DNA of 17,838 bases from Terriglobia bacterium (GTDB lineage Bacteria > Acidobacteriota > Terriglobia > UBA7540), in assembly GCA_030040455.1 (NCBI GenBank), contig JASHTR010000321.1, positions 1-17,838 of the forward strand, in the 5' to 3' direction. The notes under the pieces were generated by a model, which made no database searches, was not told the DNA's origin, and saw nothing but the letters and a program-made list of their open reading frames with translations. The translations under genes and the position numbers were made by a program. Below, one piece after another: positions 7,378 through 15,319 of this stretch. The first letter of the stretch is position 1, and every line of letters begins with the position of its first letter.

Positions 7378-10300
7378 ATGAAGGGCTTTGCAAGAAATTC
7401 CTTCAACCGTGGAAAGTCGCTACAGGCAGCGACCTTTGCGTTGGGTTTTCTGTTGTTGATTTCCCTTCCTGGAGCTTTTGGGCAAACGGGAGGCCAAGCG
7501 TCCCTATATGGCACAGTCAAGGATCCAACCGGAGCCGTGATTCCCGGCGCTCATATTACCGTCACAAATGTAGGCACAGGCGTTTCCCATATAACTGTCT
7601 CTAATAGCAATGGAAACTTTGTCTTCCCCGTTCTGCCGATCGGTCAGTATCGGTTGGATGTGCAACAGACGGGTTTTGCGCATTTCGAAGCCATCGGACT
7701 TACCGTCGTGGAGGCTCAGAACACACGGGCAAATGTCGTCCTGCAGGTAGGAACAGCCAAGCAGGCTGTCACCGTCAGTGCGGGCACACCGCTCGTGGAT
7801 ACGCAATCTCAGGGCCTGGAGGGCACTGTATATCGTGGAATGATAGATGAACTGCCGTTAATTGATCGTAATGTTACAACACTTGAAACGATCCAGGCAG
7901 GCACCAGTAGTCAAACGACCGGTTATGGGACTACCCTCACAACAAACGGAGTCCGGTCCGGCCACAACGAATATATGCTCGATGGTGTTGCGATTGACAA
8001 TCCTCAATTTACCATCATTGAGACGGATCCTACTTATCCTAGTCCCGATGCGGTTCAGGAGTTCACGCTCATTACGAACGGATACGAAGCGCAGTATGGC
8101 CGGAACGAAGGTGCGCAGGTGATCGTTGCGACTCGCTCGGGGACGGATCAATTCCACGGTTTAGCGTACGACTACCTGCGGAACAACGCACTCGACGCTA
8201 ATTCCTTATTTGCCAATGAGGAACACTCGGCCATTACGCCTTACAAAAGGAATATTTTCGGCGGAACGTTTGGCGGCCCCATTCGGAAGCACAAACTATT
8301 CTTCTTTTCGTCATACATGGGGACTCGTGCCGTCTCCACACCGAGCGCCGCTGTTCAGAACGTTGTGCCCACCCAGACGGAACGGGACGGGGATTTTTCC
8401 AGCCTCAGCCAACCAATAATTGATCCAACCACTGGCTTGCAGTTTCCTGGCAACATAATTCCGACCGCCCGGCTTTCCTCGATGGATCAGAAGCTTTTGA
8501 GTTTGGTCCCATTGCCCAATGGACCCGGCGGAGAACTTATCTATGCACCCGCCAGCACGGATAATGATAACCAATATGTGGACAAAATTGATTACATGCC
8601 AGAGGCGATAGACCACTTGTACGGTTCAATTTACATCGACAGGCCCAACGAGGTTACCAACGAGGGACTACCGGCGATTAACAACACTTTGGAGTTGCAC
8701 CACACCGTGGGGGGCATTCACGAAATGCATGACTTCCGTGCAAATATGCTCAACGACTTCTCATTCGGAGGAATATATTATCAATACGAGGAAGTACCGG
8801 ACGTGGCAGGGAATCCTTCAATGGCCACATTCGGTGCGACCTATGATATCCCACCCGGCATCGACGGGAAGACGATGCTGTTTACGCATATTATAGGAAA
8901 TATGAGCATGATCGGCGGAGACCCGTCTCTGCGTAACGGTCAGCTCGTGCAGGCTGCGGACAACTTCTCATGGATAAAAGGGAATCATGACTTCCTCTTT
9001 GGGGGCATAGGAGTCAAGGAGAAGACCTGGACTCTTACGCAACTTCGCCGGGGCGGGGAGTACGAATTCAATGGCTATGCCACCGGCAACGCCATCGCCG
9101 ACTATATGATAGGTCTGCCCTCGTACTTCGAGCAAGACGGTGGCATCTTTGCTGATCGTGACGGGCAGGATTATGCCGCGTATGCCCAGGATACATGGAG
9201 AGCAAGGCATAATCTGACGCTTAATTATGGGCTTAGATGGGCACCAACCTTTTATGAGGACCAGAAGGGCGAAGATAATTCAAACCTGATCATTGGGGAA
9301 CAGTCGAATATCTTTCCTACTGCTCCGCGTGATTTGGTATATCAAGGCGACCCTGGTGTACCGGCTGACGGGGCTTACCACACACCATATTATGACGTCT
9401 TCGAGCCAAGAGTCGGGTTGGCATGGACTCCATTTGGGCATTTGAACTGGGTTCTGCGGAGCAGCTTTGCTGAGCTGCACGAACCCCCGGATGAATTTGT
9501 CGTTGATAATAACTTCTCTCCTCCATTTACGTACAACGCTGCTTACGATACACCCATCCCGGTCACGGATTCACCCAACGCAATGAATAACCCGTATGAG
9601 GCCAGAGGAGTTCCTGATCCGTTTCCGTTCACCCCCGTCTTGGTTAACGCTCCTTTATCCCAGCGGGAGGCTCTGAATTTTACTTCGTTAGAGCCGCTGT
9701 CCTTGGGAGACTTCATCGACCCAAGCGCAAAGGTTCCGGTAAGCTTGCAGTGGAACTTTGCAATTCAACACCAGGTAGCGAAGAATGACGGTATCGAAGT
9801 CGCGTATGTTGGCGATCGCAGCTATCGTGAGTTGTACGATACCGATCCTGCCCTCGCAATATATATACCAGGCATGTGCAACGGGTCGCCTTGCTCTACC
9901 GAGGAAAACATTCAGTCACGCCGACTCCTAGGGCCGGCTTTTACACAAAGTTACCTGATGGTTCCGACAGGCTATAGTGACTATAATGCCTTGGAGATTA
10001 CCTATCTGCACCGAATAAATTACGGCCTGAGTGTGAACGCGAACTACACTTGGGCAAAGGCCATGGATGATGGCCAGGACGCCAATGAGGATATTTATCA
10101 AATACACGACCCATTCAACCTTCGTGATAGTTGGGGTCCCGCCGGGTATGACCAGGCTAATATAGCCAATATATCCTATGTTTGGCGCTTGCCGTGGTTA
10201 GCTTCTGGCCACGGTGTATGGGGGGATCTAGCAAGAGGCTGGACCACATCAGGCATCGCCAGCGCTTACACGGGCTTCCCTCAAACGGTCCTCAGTGGAG

Positions 10301-10689
10301 TAGATAACTCGCTGAGTGGCGAGGGCTATGATTATGCTGACGTGGTACCCGAAATCGGTTGGCGTTTGTCTGGAGGGCGAAGCCGCGCTCAAGAAATACA
10401 GCAATGGTTCAATCCGAAAGCTTTCACCGTCAATGCCATTGGAACCTGGGGGAACTCTGCTCCGGGCACCGTATGGGGTCCAGGAGGCTTTACCTGGGAC
10501 ATGTCATTCTTTAGAGACTTCCATATTGGGGAGCACATCGTGCTGCAATACCGCCTTGACGGTTCAAACATGTTGAATCACCCGGTACTGACTAATTTGA
10601 GCACCACTTATACTGCCTCAAATTTTGGGGCCGCTACGGCCACCGGCAACCCTCGACTTTTACAGATGGCGCTCCGGCTTCTCTTTTAG
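7378..10689 (+). CDS. TonB-dependent outer-membrane receptor, Oar-like, with carboxypeptidase-regulatory-like N-terminus
   Basis: Start ATG 7378 is chosen over an in-frame ATG at 7333 because AAAGGAGG precedes it at ideal spacing and the product (1103 residues) then begins with a signal peptide (LQAATFALGFLLLISLPGAFG, residues 15-35). Residues about 40-125 form a carboxypeptidase-regulatory/CNA-B-like domain (LYGTVKDPTGAVIPGAHITV). The plug follows at about 130-245, with NGVRSGHNEYMLDGVAIDNP, then YGRNEGAQVIVATRSGTDQFHG and the long beta-barrel. The last residue is Phe, as expected for BAM-inserted barrels. This architecture is widespread and multicopy in Acidobacteriota and is thought to take up oligosaccharides or peptides with TonB energy. 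It follows the dehydratase gene by 144 bp. The ligand cannot be told from sequence. Confidence 0.92.
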   Translation: MKGFARNSFNRGKSLQAATFALGFLLLISLPGAFGQTGGQASLYGTVKDPTGAVIPGAHITVTNVGTGVSHITVSNSNGNFVFPVLPIGQYRLDVQQTGFAHFEAIGLTVVEAQNTRANVVLQVGTAKQAVTVSAGTPLVDTQSQGLEGTVYRGMIDELPLIDRNVTTLETIQAGTSSQTTGYGTTLTTNGVRSGHNEYMLDGVAIDNPQFTIIETDPTYPSPDAVQEFTLITNGYEAQYGRNEGAQVIVATRSGTDQFHGLAYDYLRNNALDANSLFANEEHSAITPYKRNIFGGTFGGPIRKHKLFFFSSYMGTRAVSTPSAAVQNVVPTQTERDGDFSSLSQPIIDPTTGLQFPGNIIPTARLSSMDQKLLSLVPLPNGPGGELIYAPASTDNDNQYVDKIDYMPEAIDHLYGSIYIDRPNEVTNEGLPAINNTLELHHTVGGIHEMHDFRANMLNDFSFGGIYYQYEEVPDVAGNPSMATFGATYDIPPGIDGKTMLFTHIIGNMSMIGGDPSLRNGQLVQAADNFSWIKGNHDFLFGGIGVKEKTWTLTQLRRGGEYEFNGYATGNAIADYMIGLPSYFEQDGGIFADRDGQDYAAYAQDTWRARHNLTLNYGLRWAPTFYEDQKGEDNSNLIIGEQSNIFPTAPRDLVYQGDPGVPADGAYHTPYYDVFEPRVGLAWTPFGHLNWVLRSSFAELHEPPDEFVVDNNFSPPFTYNAAYDTPIPVTDSPNAMNNPYEARGVPDPFPFTPVLVNAPLSQREALNFTSLEPLSLGDFIDPSAKVPVSLQWNFAIQHQVAKNDGIEVAYVGDRSYRELYDTDPALAIYIPGMCNGSPCSTEENIQSRRLLGPAFTQSYLMVPTGYSDYNALEITYLHRINYGLSVNANYTWAKAMDDGQDANEDIYQIHDPFNLRDSWGPAGYDQANIANISYVWRLPWLASGHGVWGDLARGWTTSGIASAYTGFPQTVLSGVDNSLSGEGYDYADVVPEIGWRLSGGRSRAQEIQQWFNPKAFTVNAIGTWGNSAPGTVWGPGGFTWDMSFFRDFHIGEHIVLQYRLDGSNMLNHPVLTNLSTTYTASNFGAATATGNPRLLQMALRLLF

Positions 10690-10737
10690 GGTTCGGTTCC
10701 CGGCTACTTTAAGGCGGACAACAAGGGAGGAAGGCAG

Positions 10738-10949
10738 ATGTTATCGAAGGTCAGAAGGGATAAGTATTCCCCGGGATGAAGCCTCAGATTTCGTTACGTT
10801 TTCCCAAGTTGGAAGGGTTTGTTCTGCTTTTCATGTGCCGGCGGTCCTTCTTTGCCTTGGAGTGGCCGCACCTTGTGGGCGAGGTATTGCATCAGCTCGG
10901 CAGAATGGTGTTTTATGACGGTTGGCCATATGAGCGATCGCCGAATTAA
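10738..10949 (+). other. Possible leader peptide and 57-codon ORF coupled to the S9 peptidase gene
   Basis: The 240-bp gap between the receptor and peptidase genes holds a strong ribosome binding site (GGGAGGAAGG) before ATG 10738, but that frame stops after 13 codons at TGA 10777-10779. A second ATG (10776) overlaps that stop as ATGA and opens 57 codons (MKPQISLRFPKLEGFVLLF...) ending at TAA 10947-10949, beyond the presumed peptidase start at 10930. The arrangement would permit stepwise translational coupling into a gene that lacks its own good ribosome binding site. Neither short product resembles a family convincingly, and both may be chance. Confidence 0.3.
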
Positions 10950-12903
10950 TCGATCTGCCCGGTCACTGGGCATTGCCTTGTTCCTGCTGCTGGCTGCCTG
11001 GCTCACCGGTCTTCCTGCCTGGGCATTCAACGCTTCCAGGCGGGCTCAATGGGGAAAGAAGATCGGTCCTCTTAGTGTTGATCGTGGATTCGGCGAGGTC
11101 ACAATTTCACCTAACGGCCGGTACGTCGCGTGGACGATTGGTTCCGACATTGATGTGAAGGATTTGGCGATAGGCTCGCAGCCGGCGCGCAAAGTAGCCA
11201 GCGGCACAGAGATGGCCTGGTCTCCGGATAGCCACCGGCTGGCTTTTCTCTCGCATTCTGAAGGTAAAGAGCAGCGCCAGCTCGATGTCGTGAATTTCAC
11301 TGGTGGGGCAGCCGAGCGCTTGACAAACCTCAGAGGGGCGCTGGCTGATCCGCAATGGTCCCCCGATGGCCGGACCGTCGCCTTTCTTTTCGTAAGCAAC
11401 CCTCCTCGCCCGCCTGGGCCTGGCTCGCCAATACCTGCTCCGCTTGGGGTTGTTGGGGAGAAGCCACCCTTCGAACAACGCCTCGCCCTCGTTGACCTGG
11501 CCTCTCGACACGTGCGCATGGCTTCCCCTCCCAACCTCTATATTTATGAGTACGGCTGGTCGCCAAATGGCAAGGAAGTTGTTGCGACGGCGGCGCAAGG
11601 GAGAGGTGATAATAACTGGTACGTGGCACAGCTTTACATCATGAACGTGGAATCCGGCAATGCAGAAGCCATCCTGAAACCTAACTTACAGATGCAGATC
11701 ACAGCTCCGCGCTGGTCACCCGATGGAAAGCAGATCGCCTTCATCGGCGGCCTTATGAGTGGCAATCTTGGCGGCAATTCCGGCGACGTTTATGTAATCC
11801 CGGCTCGAGGCGGTGTCGCTTGCGATCTTACCCCACATATGAAAGCATCCGCACACGGGCCAGGCGGACTTGTATGGCTTTCTCCAAATCGACTTCTTAT
11901 TCGCGAGCTTGTGGATGGCCAAATCGGACTGGCCGAAATCAACCTACAAGGTAAGATAAAACAACTTTGGACAGGCAACGAGTTTTCTCCGGAAGGCGGC
12001 TCGATGGCGGAGATCTCTATGGCCAGGGACGGGAGAACCTCAGCCGTGGTACTGGAATCCCTCGACCGCGCTCCGGAGGTCTGGGTGGGAAGGATCGACG
12101 CTTGGAAGCAGATTACGCACGTCAACATAGATGTTCACGCGAGGGACAAAAGAGTTGAAAGTCTCCACTGGAGGAACGGTAACTGGGAGATTCAGGGCTG
12201 GCTGACCTATCCGCGCAACTACGATCCGCAGCGGCGCTACCCAATGATAGTTGAGGTCCATGGCGGTCCATCCGGCATGATTACGGCGGCCTGTGGGCTG
12301 GACTTTGCCACTCACGGCTATTTTGTCCTATGCCCGAATTTTCGTGGAAGCGCCGGCTTTGGCGAGGCGTTTCAACGGGCCGACGTCCGGGACTTTGGTT
12401 ATGGCGATCTGGGTGACATTTTGACGGGTGTCCATAAGATCGAGGAAACCTTGCCCGTTGACAAGGACCGGATCGGCATTACGGGGCAGAGCTATGGCGG
12501 GTACATGACGATGTGGGCAGTAACGCAAACACATCTGTTTCGTGCCGCTGTCGCAAACGCTGGAATTGCTGACTGGCGGAGTTATGTTGCGCAGGCCGAA
12601 ATACCGCGATGGGTGATTCCTTATTTCGGTGCGTTGATTTACGACGCACCGGCCATCTATGCAAAAAGCTCACCGATTAATTTCATCAAGAACGTCAAGA
12701 CCCCCACGCTGATTGTTGTCGGGGCCGGTGATGGCGAGTGTCCCGCACCTCAATCAAAAGAGTTCTGGTATGCGTTGAAGAGCTTGGGGGTAAAAACCGA
12801 ACTCGTCATTTATCCCGGAGAAGGCCACGAATTTAGGAAGCCAGCCGATATTCGCGACGTTCAGCGCCGAAGCCTAGAATGGTTCAATCAATATCTGGAG
12901 TGA
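10930..12903 (+). CDS. Secreted S9-family prolyl oligopeptidase-like peptidase (acylaminoacyl/dipeptidyl peptidase type)
   Basis: The frame is open from TTG 10819. ATG 10930 (or 10915) is preferred because it places the signal peptide (RSLGIALFLLLAAWLTGLPAWA) at the N-terminus, giving 657 residues. No clear ribosome binding site precedes either. Residues about 50-400 form a beta-propeller with repeated SPDG/SPNG blades (AWSPDSHRLAFL, QWSPDGRTVAFL, RWSPDGKQIAFI). The C-terminal alpha/beta-hydrolase domain has the full triad: Ser521 in GQSYGG, Asp601 in GAGDGE and His633 in GEGHEF. It should hydrolyse short peptides in the periplasm or outside. It follows the receptor on the same strand and may process peptides or glycopeptides taken up with the glycan. 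Confidence 0.9.
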   Translation: MSDRRINRSARSLGIALFLLLAAWLTGLPAWAFNASRRAQWGKKIGPLSVDRGFGEVTISPNGRYVAWTIGSDIDVKDLAIGSQPARKVASGTEMAWSPDSHRLAFLSHSEGKEQRQLDVVNFTGGAAERLTNLRGALADPQWSPDGRTVAFLFVSNPPRPPGPGSPIPAPLGVVGEKPPFEQRLALVDLASRHVRMASPPNLYIYEYGWSPNGKEVVATAAQGRGDNNWYVAQLYIMNVESGNAEAILKPNLQMQITAPRWSPDGKQIAFIGGLMSGNLGGNSGDVYVIPARGGVACDLTPHMKASAHGPGGLVWLSPNRLLIRELVDGQIGLAEINLQGKIKQLWTGNEFSPEGGSMAEISMARDGRTSAVVLESLDRAPEVWVGRIDAWKQITHVNIDVHARDKRVESLHWRNGNWEIQGWLTYPRNYDPQRRYPMIVEVHGGPSGMITAACGLDFATHGYFVLCPNFRGSAGFGEAFQRADVRDFGYGDLGDILTGVHKIEETLPVDKDRIGITGQSYGGYMTMWAVTQTHLFRAAVANAGIADWRSYVAQAEIPRWVIPYFGALIYDAPAIYAKSSPINFIKNVKTPTLIVVGAGDGECPAPQSKEFWYALKSLGVKTELVIYPGEGHEFRKPADIRDVQRRSLEWFNQYLE

Positions 12904-13342
12904 GCTTCACTGGAGGCTCCCGTCAGCCCCGTGCAGATGACAACTGTTAACGATGGTCGCGACACGCGTCTTCAGAACGACGAATACCTTGTTGAGAAGT
13001 CAAACGTATAATTTCAACAATCTCCAGCCGGCGCATCGGAAGGCCTCCCGGCGAACAGCAGGGGTGAGAGGCGGAGGAAGTGAAACCATTTATGGGGCAT
13101 GACTTAGGACGCCAGATTTAGCTCCCTGCTGAATTACGGATATACCCCCAAGACTCACAAATCGGCAAGAAGTTTCCGTCTTATTCATTCACCTTCGTCG
13201 CCGCCGTTAACTTGCAATCCTATTCGGCGCCAACGAAGCCCATTGAAAACGACTCCTTGCCGACCCGCGAAATGGAAAAGGCTGTAGTGACGAAGACGTC
13301 GTTATTCCATGCCACAGAGCAGATAAGAAGCGAGGTGAAACA
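12904..13342. other. Intergenic region, no gene seen
   Basis: This 439-bp gap between the S9 peptidase and GxGYxYP genes shows no convincing coding frame on either strand. It probably holds the promoter of the GxGYxYP gene. ATTACGGATATA at 13133-13144 also occurs at 1302-1313, just upstream of the iclR start; this may be a shared regulator site or chance. GAGG at 13332-13335 is the ribosome binding site of the next gene. No clear terminator hairpin follows the peptidase stop. Confidence 0.5.
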
Positions 13343-15076
13343 GTGAGGGAACTGGGCCGGAGGAACTTTCTAAAAGACATGCTTTACACGGGTGCTGCGG
13401 CATACGGGCTCAGCCCGATAACTCTGCTCCTGGCTGCCCCGGAACGCGCAGAATCGATAGAAATAAGCGGCGAGCCCGTCTGTCCGAAGTCATCGCGGCC
13501 GGCCAGATCACTTTGGGCCGTTCGCCTCAATCAATTGGATACCGTTAGTTTCGACCAGCCTTTTCAGAATCGGCCTGAAGAAGCACTGCCCTTGGCGTGT
13601 CTCCAGGGATTGGTCAACAGGAAGCAACCGCAGATTTTCCTGGTCTTCGACCGGTTCGACGAAACGTGGCTGAACTGGTTATGCGAGCGTGGCGATGTTG
13701 ACGAAATCCGATGGGCGAATCCCGAGGAGCTTTATGAGCGGTTCCTGCCGGCGGGAACGGGTGTGGTCATAACGGATCCCAATCTACCAGGAAGCATCAA
13801 CGTGGCAACAATGCTTGCAGCGATCCATGGCTGGTTACCCGTAACGCCACGTTTAATGACGGCGTTCAACTTGCGAACTTCCATTGACCTGCGAGGGCGG
13901 TGGAAGAAAAATATTGACGCCTATCGCTGGTTTTACTCGAACTACGGGTCGCAATTGTCCAATAGGGCTTGTGCGTATCTGGACCCAGCGGTGCACGAAC
14001 TGCGCGATTACTTCGTCGAATTCAAGGTGCCTCTTATTTGGGTTTCAGGTCCGGACGATACCAAGCGAAGCCTTACCGCATCCCCGGCCGAAGAGGAAGA
14101 GTTTGCGCGCGATCTTTTCCTGAAATTACCTCCCAACATTCCTTGTCTCGGCTGGATGGACCACGGCCAATGCGGCGAATACGGTATCGGCGAGGACCCG
14201 GGAGTGACCCTTCTCAGTCAATATGCCAAATTTGAAGTTTGCTCGGGCTGGGACGGTTGGGGGCGCCCGGTGAGCAATTTGTCTGTACATTCCGGAACTT
14301 CCGCCACCTTTAGCCAGAGGGTCTACCCGCCACCCCCGCTCGAGAAGAAAGTCTATTTCACTTTTACGCGCACGGATGGCGACGGGCCGAACTTCTGGCG
14401 TCACGTATATCGGGACCTCTGGGACCAGCCTGCGCACGGGACGGTGCCGATCGGATGGCAATTGGGCCCTACGGCACACGATCTGATCCCGGACATCCTT
14501 GACTATTTTTATCGCCACGCGACTCAGAACGATGTCTTCATCAACTCGCTCACGGGGATTGACTATATCCACGAAAATCACTACGCCGAAAAACTGCTCC
14601 CATCCGACCGCGAGTCCGTATGGAACCAATACATCGAGATTTCAAGTCGTTATTTTCGGCTTTTGGATCTCTCACTCCTGACGACCTTTCAGGAGATGCG
14701 CCCCGAGCTGCTCGATCGCTTTACCAGATTGCCTCGGCTGCAGGGCATCTTTGCAAATTACAATCGGTCGGAGCAGACAACCATTGGGGACGAAACCTTT
14801 GAGGTGAATGGCATTCCGGTCTTTCGAACCGTCGTGAAGGACGAAATGATCCTGGCAACACGAGCCGGTTGTGAGCACGCCGTTCAATCAGTCGTTCGAG
14901 ATGTTCAGCGATTCACTCCTCGTCGACAGCCTGCTTTCCTGGAGGTGTCGCTTAACAACTGGGCGGTTGATCTGAGCGTTTTGACGGAGATCCCAAGAGT
15001 GCTGGGGCCGGATTATGTCCTGGTACGCCCCGATCAGCTTCCCCCGCTCTATAAGCAATGGAAGAGCTCGACTTAA
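13343..15076 (+). CDS. Tat-exported GxGYxYP-family protein (putative glycoside hydrolase)
   Basis: GTG 13343 has GAGG seven bases upstream; the product has 577 residues. The N-terminus GRRNFLK followed by a hydrophobic stretch to about residue 33 is a twin-arginine signal. Residues about 55-200 match the N-terminal region of GxGYxYP proteins (LACLQGLVNRKQPQIFLVF, then WLNWL). The C-terminal domain has DGDGPNF (345-351), GWQLGPTAHDLIPDILDYFY (371-390) and a closing VLVRPDQLPPLYKQW. The signature heptad itself is altered to GIDYIHE at 405-411. The family is annotated as putative glycoside hydrolases from gene context, and I know of no firmly established reaction. The next gene, a Tat-exported sulfatase, supports a role in sulfated-glycan breakdown. 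Confidence 0.78.
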   Translation: MRELGRRNFLKDMLYTGAAAYGLSPITLLLAAPERAESIEISGEPVCPKSSRPARSLWAVRLNQLDTVSFDQPFQNRPEEALPLACLQGLVNRKQPQIFLVFDRFDETWLNWLCERGDVDEIRWANPEELYERFLPAGTGVVITDPNLPGSINVATMLAAIHGWLPVTPRLMTAFNLRTSIDLRGRWKKNIDAYRWFYSNYGSQLSNRACAYLDPAVHELRDYFVEFKVPLIWVSGPDDTKRSLTASPAEEEEFARDLFLKLPPNIPCLGWMDHGQCGEYGIGEDPGVTLLSQYAKFEVCSGWDGWGRPVSNLSVHSGTSATFSQRVYPPPPLEKKVYFTFTRTDGDGPNFWRHVYRDLWDQPAHGTVPIGWQLGPTAHDLIPDILDYFYRHATQNDVFINSLTGIDYIHENHYAEKLLPSDRESVWNQYIEISSRYFRLLDLSLLTTFQEMRPELLDRFTRLPRLQGIFANYNRSEQTTIGDETFEVNGIPVFRTVVKDEMILATRAGCEHAVQSVVRDVQRFTPRRQPAFLEVSLNNWAVDLSVLTEIPRVLGPDYVLVRPDQLPPLYKQWKSST

Positions 15077-15084
15077 CTGCGGGG

Positions 15085-15298
15085 TCCTAGTGTGGTGCGT
15101 CCAACACTTCTCTTTACGTATGCGGGAGCCTTGATGGAGTGCGGCAGCGTGCTGCCGCTTTGCGCCGGCGAGCGGGCTCGCGGCGCTGAAGGAATATCCC
15201 GTGGCCAGCAAGCTGGCCACGGGAAAAGTGGCGGCAAGCCGCCGCACTCCAAAGGGCGCGATCATAAGTAAAGGCACTTTCGACGCACCACACCAGGA
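15085..15298. repeat. Dispersed palindromic MITE-like element, copy 2 (intact)
   Basis: The ends are a 17-bp terminal inverted repeat with one mismatch: TCCTAGTGTGGTGCGTC (15085-15101) and the complement of TCCTGGTGTGGTGCGTC (15282-15298). The whole element is one long imperfect palindrome: inside the TIRs, CTTTACGTATG faces CTTTACTTATG, and GGAGTGCGGC (15136-15145) pairs perfectly with GCCGCACTCC (15241-15250). Four short-loop hairpins fill the centre: 15141-15158, 15162-15186 (one-base bulge), 15198-15223 (perfect 12-bp arms around AA) and 15230-15243 (GGCGGC-AA-GCCGCC). There is no ORF inside and no obvious target-site duplication. It begins 8 bp after the GxGYxYP stop and ends just before the sulfatase RBS. 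The strong folds could also stall transcription or protect mRNA ends. Confidence 0.88.
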
Positions 15299-15319
15299 AT
15301 CACGGCAAAGGAGGTTTTC

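Noticed and set aside
10858..10946. Resemblance of the 57-codon ORF's end (GEVLHQLGRMVFYDGWP) to carboxymuconolactone decarboxylase C-termini
   Set aside because: The match is short and needs a three-residue insertion, and the rest of the ORF shows nothing of that family; treated as coincidence.
11046..11629. Long minus-strand open frames opposite the S9 peptidase gene
   Set aside because: They are antisense shadows of a strongly supported coding gene and have basic, Arg/Pro-rich composition typical of such shadows.
13272..13346. 24-codon ORF (MEKAVVTKTSLFHATEQIRS...) whose TGA overlaps the GxGYxYP GTG start
   Set aside because: It lacks a ribosome binding site and has no recognisable features; the stop-start overlap is likely chance.
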